From contig NZ_VUNG01000037.1 in NCBI RefSeq assembly GCF_009695775.1, forward strand, positions 1-41,538: a DNA stretch of 41,538 nucleotides, in the 5' to 3' direction. A program made the translations under genes and the position numbers. Position 1 is the stretch's first letter, and each line of letters opens with the position of its first letter. Positions 15,964 to 26,300 of this stretch are shown one piece after another. The notes below the pieces were generated by a model. It had not been told where the DNA came from, searched no databases, and saw only the letters and a list, made by a program, of their open reading frames with translations. The DNA is from Hallella mizrahii. Its GTDB lineage: Bacteria > Bacteroidota > Bacteroidia > Bacteroidales > Bacteroidaceae.

Positions 15964-17751
15964 TTAAATATCCAAATGCAACTTCATCTCATCCACCGCA
16001 CTTCCAGGAGTGATCATAGGTGTGACGTTCTCTTCCTCCTTGACAGCGCATTCAAGGATATAAGGTCCGTCGGTGGCAAGCATTTTCTCCACTTTTGACT
16101 TCAACTCGTCGTGCGTCAGCACCACATCGTAGGGGATGTGGTAAGCGCGGGCTAATTCCTCATAATGAGGGTTGAGCATGTGTGTGAACGAGCGACGATG
16201 GTTGAACATCAGATCCTGCCACTGACGCACGTTGCCAAGATAGTTGTTGTTCAAGAGAATGATCTTCACCGGCGCCTGCTGCTCCATGATCGTTCCGAGT
16301 TCTTCAATACACATCTGGAAACCACCATCACCGGTAAACAGACAAACCTGACGGTCCGGTGCGCCAAAGGTAGCCCCAATAGCGGCTGGCAATCCAAATC
16401 CCATTGTGCCCAGACCACCGCTTGAGACGACACTACGATGACGATGAAACTTGAAATAGCGACATGAGAACATCTGGTTAAGGCCTACATCATTGACAAG
16501 CACTGCCTCACCCTTGGTAGCCTCAGCCACTGCATTCACCACTTCACCCATCAATAGTTCCTTGCCTTGTGGGTGAATAGAAGGTTCAATGACTTCCGCT
16601 TTTTCCTTTTCATACAAAGGCTTAAAAGAATCACGCCACTCTCGATGAACTGCCTTATTCAAGTATTTCGTGATGGCAGGAAGGCTTACCTTGCAGTCAC
16701 CGATGACGGCGACATCAGTCTTCACGTTCTTATCGATCTCGGACGGGTCTATGTCCAAATGGATCACCTTGGCCTGCTTGGCATAGCGGTCGAGACGGCC
16801 TGTGACGCGATCAGAGAATCTCATACCGATGGCAATGAGCACGTCGCACTCCTGCTCTTTGATGTTTGGGGCATAGTTACCATGCATACCCAACATACCC
16901 ATATTCAGCGGATGGTCGGAAGATAGTGCAGAAAGGCCCAACAAGGTTCGTCCGGCAGGGATGTCGGCTTTCTCCAAGAATTCGACTAACTCATCCTGGG
17001 CATTACCCAACTCTACACCATGGCCGACTAAAGCCAAAGGCTTCTTGGCTTTGTTGATCAAATCTGCAGCTGCCTTGACAGCCTCTTCGTCAATCTTAGG
17101 ATATGGGATGTAAGAGCGGACGCGGTCTGTCTTTCCCGGCATCCATTTGGCTTTTTGGATCTGAGCATTACGTGGAAAGTCAAGCACTACAGGACCAGGG
17201 CGCCCGCTACGTGCAATGTAGAAAGCACGATTCACAGCCCATGCCACATCCTCGGCACGACGGATCTGATAGCTCCACTTTGTGATTGGTTGAGCCATAC
17301 CCACCAAGTCTACTTCCTGAAAAGCATCTGTACCCAATGAGCCTACACCCACCTGTCCAGCAATGACAACAATAGGAATGGAGTCCATCATTGCGTCAGC
17401 TACACCGGTAAGCGTATTTGTGGCACCAGGACCGGAAGTGACAATCGTCACGCCGACCTCACCACTGACACGCGCATATCCCTCGGCAGCATGGGCAGCC
17501 CCCTGCTCGTGGCGGACGAGAACATGGTGAAACCAAGGATCTTTCTTATGGGTGTAGGTATACAAAGCATCATACACAGGCATGATAGCACCTCCTGGAT
17601 AGCCAAAGATGGTATGCACATTCTCCTGATACAATGCCCGCATCAATATCTCTGAACCGCTGCATTCTTCGCCGATACGTACTCCCGACCAGGGAGCCTC
17701 CGGCTCTGTCCACGCAGCCGCTTGTTTTGTTTGTTGTTGATTCTCGCTCAT
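15964..17751 (-). CDS. ilvB: Acetolactate synthase large (catalytic) subunit
   Basis: IlvB condenses two pyruvates, or pyruvate with 2-oxobutyrate, using thiamine diphosphate. The 595-residue protein has the N-terminal domain with 'IFGYPGGAIMPVYDAL' and 'HVLVRHEQGAAHAAEGYAR', which includes the catalytic Glu. A central FAD-binding-type domain follows ('GMLGMHGNYAPN'). The C-terminal domain has the thiamine-diphosphate motif 'GDGGFQMCIEELGTI' followed by 'LNNNYLGNVRQW'. It lies 24 bases after ilvD and seven before ilvN. The first 15 residues are a Gln-rich extension before the conserved start, which is not unusual. Confidence 0.96.
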   Translation of the reverse strand: MSENQQQTKQAAAWTEPEAPWSGVRIGEECSGSEILMRALYQENVHTIFGYPGGAIMPVYDALYTYTHKKDPWFHHVLVRHEQGAAHAAEGYARVSGEVGVTIVTSGPGATNTLTGVADAMMDSIPIVVIAGQVGVGSLGTDAFQEVDLVGMAQPITKWSYQIRRAEDVAWAVNRAFYIARSGRPGPVVLDFPRNAQIQKAKWMPGKTDRVRSYIPYPKIDEEAVKAAADLINKAKKPLALVGHGVELGNAQDELVEFLEKADIPAGRTLLGLSALSSDHPLNMGMLGMHGNYAPNIKEQECDVLIAIGMRFSDRVTGRLDRYAKQAKVIHLDIDPSEIDKNVKTDVAVIGDCKVSLPAITKYLNKAVHREWRDSFKPLYEKEKAEVIEPSIHPQGKELLMGEVVNAVAEATKGEAVLVNDVGLNQMFSCRYFKFHRHRSVVSSGGLGTMGFGLPAAIGATFGAPDRQVCLFTGDGGFQMCIEELGTIMEQQAPVKIILLNNNYLGNVRQWQDLMFNHRRSFTHMLNPHYEELARAYHIPYDVVLTHDELKSKVEKMLATDGPYILECAVKEEENVTPMITPGSAVDEMKLHLDI

Positions 17752-17775
17752 ATTTTGTCTTTGTATTGTTCTTTT

Positions 17776-19578
17776 TTAATCTATGATTCTCACACCGCCC
17801 TTATCTGCGGAACTCACGCTTTGGGCATACGCACGCAGTGCCTTGCTGACTACACGATGACGTTTCAAGGGTTGTTGTGGACGGGCTTTGAGTTCCTCTT
17901 CGCTCAACTTCACATTGATGCTGCGGTTGGGGATATCAATCTCAATGATGTCGCCATCCTTGATCTTACCGATGTTACCACCGGCAGCTGCTTCAGGTGA
18001 GATATGTCCAATGCTCAGTCCACTTGTTCCGCCTGAGAATCGTCCGTCAGTGATCAATGCACATTCCTTACCTAAGTGACGGCTCTTTATATAAGATGTT
18101 GGATAAAGCATTTCCTGCATACCCGGACCACCCTTGGGACCTTCATGAGTGATCACCACACAGTCACCACTCTTCACCTTACCACCCAAGATGCCTTCAC
18201 AGGCGTCTTCCTGGGAGTCGAAAACCACAGCAGGACCTGAGAAATGCCACAGGCTCTCATCAACGCCGGCTGTCTTTACCACACAACCGTCTTGAGCAAT
18301 GTTTCCGAAAAGCACAGCCAAACCGCCATCCTTGGTATAGGCATGTTGAAGGTCGCGAATACATCCATTGCTGCGGTCAGTGTCGAGTGACGGCCACTGC
18401 GTATTCTGACTGCCCATCTTGGTAGAGAACTTACGTCCAGGAGCACTATGATAGATACGGTCTGCCTCCGGGTCAATAGTAGAGCCTGTGATATCGTATT
18501 TCTTCATGGCTTCACCTAATGTCATACCATCCACACGCTTTACATCAGAGCGGATCAGCCCACCTTTGTTCAGTTCGTTGAGTATGCCAAGGATGCCACC
18601 GGCCCGGTTGCATTCCTGTACTGAATACTTCTGAGTATTAGGAGCCAGTTTACAGATGCAAGGCACCTTGCGGGAGAGTTGATCAATGTCGTGCATTTTG
18701 AAGTCCACCCCACCCTCTTGAGCCACTGCTAACAGATGCAGTACAGTATTGGTACTGCCTCCCATGGCTATGTCAAGAGTCATGGCATTGAGGAAAGCAT
18801 CTCTTGTAGCGATGTTACGAGGCAACACGCTCTCATCGCCATCCTCGTAATAGGCCAGTGCGTTCTTGACGATCTGTCTTGCAGCCTGCTTAAAGAGTTC
18901 AATGCGGTTGACATGCGTGGCGAGGATCGTACCATTGCCTGGAAGACCAAGACCAATAGCCTCTGTCAGCGAGTTCATGGAGTTGGCAGTAAACATTCCC
19001 GAGCAGCATCCGCAACCAGGACAAGCGCATTGCTCTATCTTTTGCAATTCGTCATCGCTCACCTCTGTGTCAGCACCTTTAATCATTGCTGTGATCAAGT
19101 CAGCGTTCTCTCCGTTCCAACGTCCGGCTTCCATAGGGCCACCAGAACAGAACACTGTCGGGATATTAAGGCGCATGGCTGCCATGAGCATGCCCGGCGT
19201 GACCTTATCACAATTGGAGATGCAGATCATAGCGTCAGCCTTATGGGCATTGACCATATATTCTACGGAATCAGCGATAATATCACGGGAAGGCAGTGAA
19301 TACAGCATACCATCATGTCCCATGGCGATACCATCGTCGATGGCAATCGTGTTGAATTCAGCTGCATAACACCCCAAGCTTTCGATTTCCTGCTTAACAA
19401 TCTGGCCTATATCGTGTAGATGTGTATGTCCTGGTACAAACTGTGTGAAAGAGTTGACGACTGCTATGATGGGCTTACCAAATTGCTCATGCTTCATACC
19501 TGTTGCCACCCAAAGAGCGCGGGCTCCTGCCATTCTTCTGCCTTCTGTACAGACAGCACTTCTCAATTGATGCTTCAT
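17776..19578 (-). CDS. ilvD: Dihydroxy-acid dehydratase
   Basis: IlvD dehydrates dihydroxy acids to the 2-keto acids of the branched-chain amino-acid pathway, using an iron-sulfur cluster. The protein has '[12 protein letters not shown]' and '[17 protein letters not shown]', which supply the cluster cysteines. '[14 protein letters not shown]', '[12 protein letters not shown]' and '[23 protein letters not shown]' complete the family signature. I chose the ATG at 19578 ([10 protein letters not shown]), which gives 600 residues. A start at 19707 would add 43 residues unlike the family and would lie upstream of the promoter at 19607-19643. It is the first gene of the ilvD-B-N-thioesterase operon. 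Confidence 0.97.
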   Translation of the reverse strand: MKHQLRSAVCTEGRRMAGARALWVATGMKHEQFGKPIIAVVNSFTQFVPGHTHLHDIGQIVKQEIESLGCYAAEFNTIAIDDGIAMGHDGMLYSLPSRDIIADSVEYMVNAHKADAMICISNCDKVTPGMLMAAMRLNIPTVFCSGGPMEAGRWNGENADLITAMIKGADTEVSDDELQKIEQCACPGCGCCSGMFTANSMNSLTEAIGLGLPGNGTILATHVNRIELFKQAARQIVKNALAYYEDGDESVLPRNIATRDAFLNAMTLDIAMGGSTNTVLHLLAVAQEGGVDFKMHDIDQLSRKVPCICKLAPNTQKYSVQECNRAGGILGILNELNKGGLIRSDVKRVDGMTLGEAMKKYDITGSTIDPEADRIYHSAPGRKFSTKMGSQNTQWPSLDTDRSNGCIRDLQHAYTKDGGLAVLFGNIAQDGCVVKTAGVDESLWHFSGPAVVFDSQEDACEGILGGKVKSGDCVVITHEGPKGGPGMQEMLYPTSYIKSRHLGKECALITDGRFSGGTSGLSIGHISPEAAAGGNIGKIKDGDIIEIDIPNRSINVKLSEEELKARPQQPLKRHRVVSKALRAYAQSVSSADKGGVRIID

Positions 19579-19606
19579 AAATCTTATTCTTATTGGTATT
19601 TTCATG

Positions 19607-19643
19607 CAAAGATACAACAATTCTTGCAATCTACAACAAAAAA
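19607..19643 (-). promoter_or_regulatory. Promoter of the ilvDBN operon
   Basis: On the minus strand TATCTTTG (19614-19607) has a TTG (19636-19634) 19 bases upstream inside a run ending TTTTTTGTTG. It lies about 28 bases before the ilvD ATG. I see no leader peptide rich in branched-chain codons, so classical attenuation is not evident. Confidence 0.7.
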
Positions 19644-19690
19644 GACTGATAATTTTAAAAATAGAAAGATTACAAGTAGAAAAAAGACAA

Positions 19691-19742
19691 TAACGAAAAA
19701 GCTCCAAGGGAGAAAAGTATCAGCTTTTTCCTTGGAGCCTTG
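19691..19742 (-). terminator. Terminator of the kinase-peptidase operon
   Basis: gctccaagg (19701-19709) pairs with ccttggagc (19730-19738). On the minus strand the stem runs into five T residues, just past the end of the S9 peptidase gene. Alternative inner pairing (aaaaagct with agcttttt) overlaps it. Confidence 0.75.
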
Positions 19743-19788
19743 AATGACATATTCGTCATGAATATTCACCCGAGATGAGAAGAGACTA

Positions 19789-21993
19789 CTATTTCAGATG
19801 CTCTTCAAACCATTGAGTAATTTGACGCAGGAGGTGATTGCGTGTATTACCCCCGGAGATGCCATGATTGCGATTGGTGTAGTACAATTCCTTAAAATCT
19901 TTGTCAGCTTGAACTAAAGCCTCAGCATACTCAAAAGTATTCTGCGGATGCACGTTGTCATCGGCAGTACCATGGCAGATGAGCAACGCACCGTGGAGTT
20001 TGTCAGCACGCGTGATAGCATTGTCATTGTAGCCGTCAGGATTCTCTTTCGGTGTGCGCATGTAACGCTCAGTATAAATGGTATCGTAGTAACGGTAACT
20101 CGTAGGAGGAGCTACGGCAACACCAGCCTTAAATACAGGACGACCTTCACTCATACTCATCAGTGTACAGAAACCGCCATAAGACCATCCCCAGATGCCG
20201 ATATTGTCCTTGTCGACATAAGATTGTTTACCCAACCAAAGTGCTGTCTCTACCTGATCTTTAGCTTCATAATTACCTAAATGTAGATAGGTGCATTTCT
20301 CAAAGTCGGCTCCACGACCACCGGTTCCACGACCATCCACACATACAACGATAAAGCCCTGTTGCGCAAGATACTGGTCATAAGCTCCGCCTTGTCTCAT
20401 AGATCCGGCATCCCAGGAATTAATCACCTGCTGATTGCCGGGTCCACTGTATTGGAACATGATCACAGGGTATTTCTTATTAGGATCGAAGTCTGCCGGT
20501 TTGATCATCCATCCATTGAGTTTGACACCCTCTGAAGTAGTAAAAGAGAAAGTCTCCTTCTTTGTCCAACCATAGTCGCGGATCTTTTGCTTCAGCACTT
20601 GATTATCGAGGTTGGTAGCAATCACCTTACCGCTGTTGCTACAGGTACTATATATATAAGGTGTATCATAGTCGCTCCAACAATTGACAAAATAACGAAG
20701 ATCACTGGAGAAGATGGCCGAATTCCAACCCTCATTCTTGGTGAGCCGTTCTGTTTTTCCATCCTTATGGGCTACATAGATCTGCCGGTCCTGAGGATTA
20801 AGGGCTGCAGCCTGATAATAGACATCACCCGTTTTCTCATCATAGCCATACACATCGGTAATATCGAAATTACCATTACCGATCTTACGCAGCAACTGAC
20901 CATTGCTATTATACAGATAGAGATGCATGTAACCATCACGATCTGAGGGCAACAGAATATAATCACTTCCAATGCGTGCGGTCTCCATTGCCTCCTCCTT
21001 AACGTAACGGGAGATATGATCAGAAAGTAACAGCTGAGCTACCGTACTGCGGGGATTGACGCCATAGAGATTCAGTACATCCTGATGTCGGTTCATCGTA
21101 TAGACGATGATGCGATTGGGATTGGAAGTAGGAAGAATACGCGGCATATAGCCGTCGCTGTCCACAGGTACTTGCAGACGCTGTATGCGATGAGACTGAA
21201 TATCAAAGCTCCAGGCACTGACGGTGGCATTTCGCTCACCTGCCTTAGGATATTTATAAGCATACTCACCGGGATAAACGGCATACTCCTTATGTTCCGG
21301 ATTTAATCCTTTGAACATCTGCAGACGATACTGCTCTACGGCACTCTCGTCATAACGTAGCCAACATAGCATTGTGCCGTCAGCATTGAATGTTAGGGCA
21401 TGTGAGAAAGCAAATTCCTCTTCATTGACCCAATCTGGAATACCATTGATGATATGATTGAAACGCCCGTCTTTTGTCACCTGACTCTCACTGTTGTTGT
21501 AAAGCAGTTTGACCAAGAAAATATTATTGTCACGGACAAAAGCCACCTTTGTTCCATCAGGCGACCATACAGGAGCTTGCTGCGGGCCTCCGTCTGACAA
21601 AGGCTCCAGTTTACGGGAAGCCATCGTATAGATATAGAAGACAGCTTTATAGGAACGGCGATAGACAGGTTGCGTCTTAGTGCGGATGAGCATTCGCTTA
21701 CCATCCGGCGACATGATGTAGCCGTCGAAGTTGTCTATCTTAGCACCCTGTGTGTCATCTACATCAAACAACACCGCAGTTTGCTTACCAGTCTTGAAAG
21801 AATACTGTATCACCTGCTTCCCATTTTGGGAAATGCTGGCATACTGGTCAGTGCCCTCCAAGGGATTAATACCTGTTAAACGTTGGGCAGTAAACTCACC
21901 TGCCGTCAACGACTTGAGATCGATGCGTTTTGCAGCCGCACCGGAAAGGATAAAAGCCATACAAAGGAAAATAAGGAAAACGACCTTTTTCAT
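19789..21993 (-). CDS. Dipeptidyl-peptidase-IV-like serine peptidase (S9B)
   Basis: This 734-residue exported peptidase is predicted to remove X-Pro or X-Ala dipeptides from peptide N-termini. The first 22 residues are a signal peptide. An eight-bladed beta-propeller (about 40-480) contains 'DWVNEEEF', the paired-Glu motif that holds the substrate N-terminus in DPP IV. The C-terminal alpha/beta-hydrolase domain has Ser604 in 'GWSYGG', Asp678 in 'HGTADDNVH' and His710 in 'NRNHGISGG'. It starts nine bases after the membrane-protein gene and ends at a terminator, so it is the last gene of the kinase-regulator operon. It probably acts in the periplasm in peptide use. Confidence 0.93.
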   Translation of the reverse strand: MKKVVFLIFLCMAFILSGAAAKRIDLKSLTAGEFTAQRLTGINPLEGTDQYASISQNGKQVIQYSFKTGKQTAVLFDVDDTQGAKIDNFDGYIMSPDGKRMLIRTKTQPVYRRSYKAVFYIYTMASRKLEPLSDGGPQQAPVWSPDGTKVAFVRDNNIFLVKLLYNNSESQVTKDGRFNHIINGIPDWVNEEEFAFSHALTFNADGTMLCWLRYDESAVEQYRLQMFKGLNPEHKEYAVYPGEYAYKYPKAGERNATVSAWSFDIQSHRIQRLQVPVDSDGYMPRILPTSNPNRIIVYTMNRHQDVLNLYGVNPRSTVAQLLLSDHISRYVKEEAMETARIGSDYILLPSDRDGYMHLYLYNSNGQLLRKIGNGNFDITDVYGYDEKTGDVYYQAAALNPQDRQIYVAHKDGKTERLTKNEGWNSAIFSSDLRYFVNCWSDYDTPYIYSTCSNSGKVIATNLDNQVLKQKIRDYGWTKKETFSFTTSEGVKLNGWMIKPADFDPNKKYPVIMFQYSGPGNQQVINSWDAGSMRQGGAYDQYLAQQGFIVVCVDGRGTGGRGADFEKCTYLHLGNYEAKDQVETALWLGKQSYVDKDNIGIWGWSYGGFCTLMSMSEGRPVFKAGVAVAPPTSYRYYDTIYTERYMRTPKENPDGYNDNAITRADKLHGALLICHGTADDNVHPQNTFEYAEALVQADKDFKELYYTNRNHGISGGNTRNHLLRQITQWFEEHLK

Positions 21994-22002
21994 ATTAGAT
22001 AT

Positions 22003-22647
22003 TTAATAACTAAAAAACACAAAATATACAGAACTTACTAACATAGAGCCCATTACATATAGCAACAGCAAAGGCATCAAAAGCGCATGCTGTGAACACA
22101 GTGCACGACAGACACCATCTATTCCCTGCAAGGTGCCACTGATCAGGCCGAAGACAATCGACACGGTGGTCAGCAAGAAGCATATACACGGAATGATACT
22201 CGCAGAGAAACTGCTATCGGATAACGTTCCTGTAACGCTAAGAAGCACGGCCTGTGGCGGAACAGTCAACAACAAAAGAAAGACGATCTGTAAAATGCCG
22301 AACAAACCAGCAGTAACCAATGCTAACTTGACACGTCGTGGAAGTGCTGAAAAGCCGGACTTGGTACACTGTATGACCGTAACCAAGAGATTGCTACCTC
22401 TTATTCCACCCCAAGCTATAGCTCCCAAGATGATCCACAATAAAAGAGCAGATGCCTCTTCCACCACGAAATAGCCAAAGAACCACCTGATGCCACGAGC
22501 ACTTAACAACGAGAGAATCGATGATTGAGGCATGGCAGCTGACAAAAGCCAAGACAGAAAGATGAGTACCACCTGTGCCAAAGCTAATCCTATAGACAAC
22601 CTATAGACAACCGGACGCCAACTCAGTGATCTCATCCTATGCTTCAT
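22003..22647 (-). CDS. Small multi-pass membrane protein, function unknown
   Basis: This 214-residue protein has about five or six hydrophobic helices, roughly at 17-37, 65-85, 107-130, 145-170 and 190-212. The stretch 'LLSARGIRWFFGYFV' is faintly like the N-terminal part of AbgT-type transporters, but the protein is less than half their length, so I do not assign a function. Its start overlaps the end of the response regulator gene by 11 bases (a second Met lies at 22635), and the S9 peptidase follows nine bases after its stop. The tight packing suggests joint expression with both neighbours. Confidence 0.7.
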   Translation of the reverse strand: MKHRMRSLSWRPVVYRLSIGLALAQVVLIFLSWLLSAAMPQSSILSLLSARGIRWFFGYFVVEEASALLLWIILGAIAWGGIRGSNLLVTVIQCTKSGFSALPRRVKLALVTAGLFGILQIVFLLLLTVPPQAVLLSVTGTLSDSSFSASIIPCICFLLTTVSIVFGLISGTLQGIDGVCRALCSQHALLMPLLLLYVMGSMLVSSVYFVFFSY

Positions 22648-23359
22648 CGGGTTGCAAATTATCCAAATCGAGAATATGCAATTGGAAAGCTCGTACTACC
22701 AAGCGTGTCGCGTTGACACTGGTGCCCTTGCTCTCTGGGAAGAGACGACTCACCAGTTCGTTCTGCCGTTTTTCCAAGCTCTTGACCCCAAACGGCATAC
22801 CCCTCAGTGCTGTAATCTGTTCCTTAGTATACCCTAAGGCCAAATGACGAAGGAAACGCTCGTCATACTCATCGATATCGTAATCTATCAACGCTTCCTG
22901 ACGCATCAGGTCATTGTTTACACTACGCTTGAAACGCTCGACAATTTTTTCCAAAATAGGTTGGTTGAAAACAAGACGTTTGCCGTCCATCACACTTGCC
23001 ACGTCACCACGTGTTAGCAACTCACCGCTTTTGAGGATGATGCCATCACAACCGGCATCCAATGCATCGACCCAAAGCTTCTCATTGAGAATCTCTCCTG
23101 TAAAGATCAGAACCTTCACCTCCGGGTGCGCCTGCTTGGTTTCCCTACAAAGTTCCACACCCACAGTGGTCGATCCGCTAAGCCCCAAATCCAGCAAGAC
23201 AAGATCCGGAAGCTGCTTAGTCATGAGTTTACGATAGGAGACCTCGTCAGGTGCCGTACCTATAATATGCGCTTCGGGAATATCGTTTTTGAAAATTCCC
23301 TCTGTACCTTTCAGTTCCAAAGGTACATCTTCCACAATAACAACATTAAAGTCTTTCAT
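22637..23359 (-). CDS. Response regulator with LuxR-type DNA-binding domain
   Basis: This 240-residue protein has a receiver domain with Glu10/Asp11 in 'IVEDVPLE', the phosphorylated Asp57 in 'LVLLDLGLSGS', Thr in 'LIFTGE' and Lys in 'GIILKSGE'. A linker leads to a helix-turn-helix domain at about 165-235. There 'LRHLALGYTKEQITALRGMP' and 'VKSLEKRQNELVSRLFP' match the LuxR/FixJ type as found in Bacteroidetes. Its ATG overlaps the kinase stop as ATGA (23359-23356), so the kinase upstream is its likely partner. Its target genes are unknown; the operon itself is the first candidate. Confidence 0.9.
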   Translation of the reverse strand: MKDFNVVIVEDVPLELKGTEGIFKNDIPEAHIIGTAPDEVSYRKLMTKQLPDLVLLDLGLSGSTTVGVELCRETKQAHPEVKVLIFTGEILNEKLWVDALDAGCDGIILKSGELLTRGDVASVMDGKRLVFNQPILEKIVERFKRSVNNDLMRQEALIDYDIDEYDERFLRHLALGYTKEQITALRGMPFGVKSLEKRQNELVSRLFPESKGTSVNATRLVVRAFQLHILDLDNLQPDEA

Positions 23360-26300
23360 ATCTGTATATGATTATTTTTCATTGCGATCAAACAGCGTTC
23401 ATTCAGCCTGGCAGGCATGATAACCTCTATCAGAATACCCTCTTTACCAACATGGGCACTCAGACCACAAGCTCTTTGGTTAGTCGCTTCTCCCATCTCA
23501 CGCACAATCTGCCTGCAAAGCAGAAAACGTAAATCAGAAGTGTAGGGAGTGAATAGAGCCCGACATGCTTCCGCGTCATCGTGACGCTGACTTAATAAGC
23601 ATTGCATTTTAAGATACCCATCGTCAAGAGTCTTACTCATCACTGCCGGTGCCTTTCTATCATTGACATCACCTAACAAGTCAAAGAAATAATCAACCAT
23701 CTCATCATCTAATCGAATGGTCGGCACTTGCCTCATAGCCTGTTGGGCCAGCACCACATAAAGATCGTGATAATAATCGACCACTTCTGCGATGTCGTCT
23801 ATGCTGTCGGGGGACTCTTGCACCAACTGTCTGATACGGGAAGGATAGTACATCGTCTCATGCTTGAAAGCCGAAAGACAATTGTCAAGTACACTATTGG
23901 ATACGTGCAAGCGGGCTGTTTCCAAATTCAGTCTTCTCTGTTCGTCTTCTGCAAACTCCAAATCATCAGCCTGCCGGAGTTGACCCTGTATGGCATCGAG
24001 TTCAGCTTGACGCACAGTCTGTACTATATTTGACAGAGTGGCCAGTTGCTCTTCTCTAAGATCGAAGGAAGCAAAGTCTGCCAAACGGTCGATACCCTTT
24101 AGTTTCTGCTCATCAGAAAGATCAGAAGTAAGCAACTGATTCATTTTTCTGATACGGTCTATGCACGACTGGTAGTCGAGTTGATGTCTGTAATAAAGGA
24201 AATAATAAGCAGGAAGGATCGTCAACAGCAATAACACAAGCAGGATAATCGCCACCGTCTTGTTGTTTTCACTGCGTTGCATCGTACGTACGTAATCAGG
24301 CAGACTACTGTCTGCGCTGGCCTGCCGGAAGAGGCTTGTATAGACGCTATTGCTTTTTTCGTAGAGTTTCCATTGATGCAATGCCAATGCAGCCACTGCC
24401 GTCTCGTTGCTGACATCAAGCAAAATGACAGTATCACTGGGTGAGAGCACTGCCCGACAACTATCTGCAAAGCGCAAAGCCCTCTCATATTCTCCACGGA
24501 TGTTACAGTAATAAGTACTATCCGCATAAGCAGCGGCCTTACTTTCATTGGCATAGCCTCTTCGTGGAGCAGAAGGTGTAGAGAAAGCCGGTAAAAGAGT
24601 GGTAAACAACAGAAAAAGTAAAGTGAGTGCACGACGGAATCCATAAGGCAAGCGAAAGAAAACACGCGTGCCTTTACCCAGTTCGCTCTCCGCACCAATT
24701 GATGCGACACTAAAGATGCGGCTCATCTTTTTATACTTCTCGATGATGCCATTGCAGTTTTTCAGTCCGAAGCCATGACCGCCGGTATAGGTACGGTCAA
24801 AAATGTGACTTAACTTTTCCTTCGTCATGCCCGGCCCATTATCTTCCACACTGATTTCGACATAGTCTGGCATGCCATTGGCTTCTACTTTCACCACACC
24901 ACCTTCATTGGAAAATTTCCTCGCATTATCGGCTATCGTGTTGATCATAAACAAAGTGAGCGTCTTGTCAGCTTTCACCTTCAAGTCTGTCGGTTTCACT
25001 TGTAGATCAATACCCTTGATACGGAACGAAGCACGAGATCGTTCAACCATGTCAAAGAGATCCTGCAAGTCAAAGCTCTCTATCTTTAAGCTCACGTCAC
25101 CCTGCCGCATTTGTATCCATTGAGTCAGAATCGAATTATAGTCATTGATGCTGTCTGTGATCTCCATCAGATAGTCATAGTTGCGCTTTTTCCAATCAGC
25201 GTCCCTTTTTTCTTGATGGCTTTCTTTTTCTTGTTTTAATTGATGGACGACATACACCATACGGTCAATGAATGGCAATATGCTGTTAACGAGTTGAACT
25301 TTTGCTCGCGCATCAAGATTTTTTCGCTTGTGTTGTTGCAAATGCAATTTGCCAATAGTGAGTTGTTCTTTCATCTCATTGATATTCTCATTCATGAGAC
25401 GATTGCGCTTCTCGTTCTCACGCTGCCAATTTCTCAATGGCTCTAAAAGCGTATCAAGCGAGAAAGCCTTGTCACTTCTACGACGTTTTGCATCAAAGAC
25501 AAAGAGTAAAGCTACAAAGACAAGTATCATCAGCACAACTGCTACGAGCATGATATTGAGCTGACGAGAAGAGTAGTTGAGTTGACTGGCCCTTGCCTCA
25601 AGCTGACGATCCTGTCGAGACCGCTCCTGAATGTCGAGATAGATATTTCGGTTCCGGTCACTATTGGCTTTGTCATCAACAGCAGAATAGACAAGTGAGA
25701 GCCGCTCGCGAATCGATGCCACCAGATCCGGCGCCTGATGGACAGCCTTGATAGCCAATGCCCTTTGAAGACATATCAAAGCCGAACGATAGTCATGGAT
25801 ATACCAATAACACTCCGCTAAAGTGCGGTTGGCACCCGCCACTTGATACACATCACCATATTCGGTGAAAATTTGTAAAGCACGTAGAGCCAGATTACCA
25901 GCTAAAAGAGAATCCGGCATGTCATAGGTATTTATGTACTTAAAAGCTGGCACATTATTGCTAATCAGCAATTTACGCATACTGGGATCCTGTATATGCT
26001 CACTGATGGCCTGTATGATCTGAGCTTCCCAAAAAGGCATATCGCAACGCTGGGCCAATACGTATGCCTGAATCAGGTACTCAAACTCTGATTGGGCGAT
26101 ATCCTGCTTTGTACCTCCCAAGATGATTCCTCCTGCACCAACATTATAACAGTAGTTGATATATTGTGCGGTATCCTGTATCAGCTGATTCCAAGAGCTC
26201 ATGTCTTGAATAGCCTGAGCGGCTTGATGGTTCAGACCGACATAGTAATAATATGTGGACGTAACGATCTGAAATTCACTTTGAGCATATAGCAGCCTTC

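Noticed and set aside
17752..19650. Leader-peptide attenuator or T-box before ilvD
   Set aside because: The leader is only about 20-30 bases from the promoter, too short for either.
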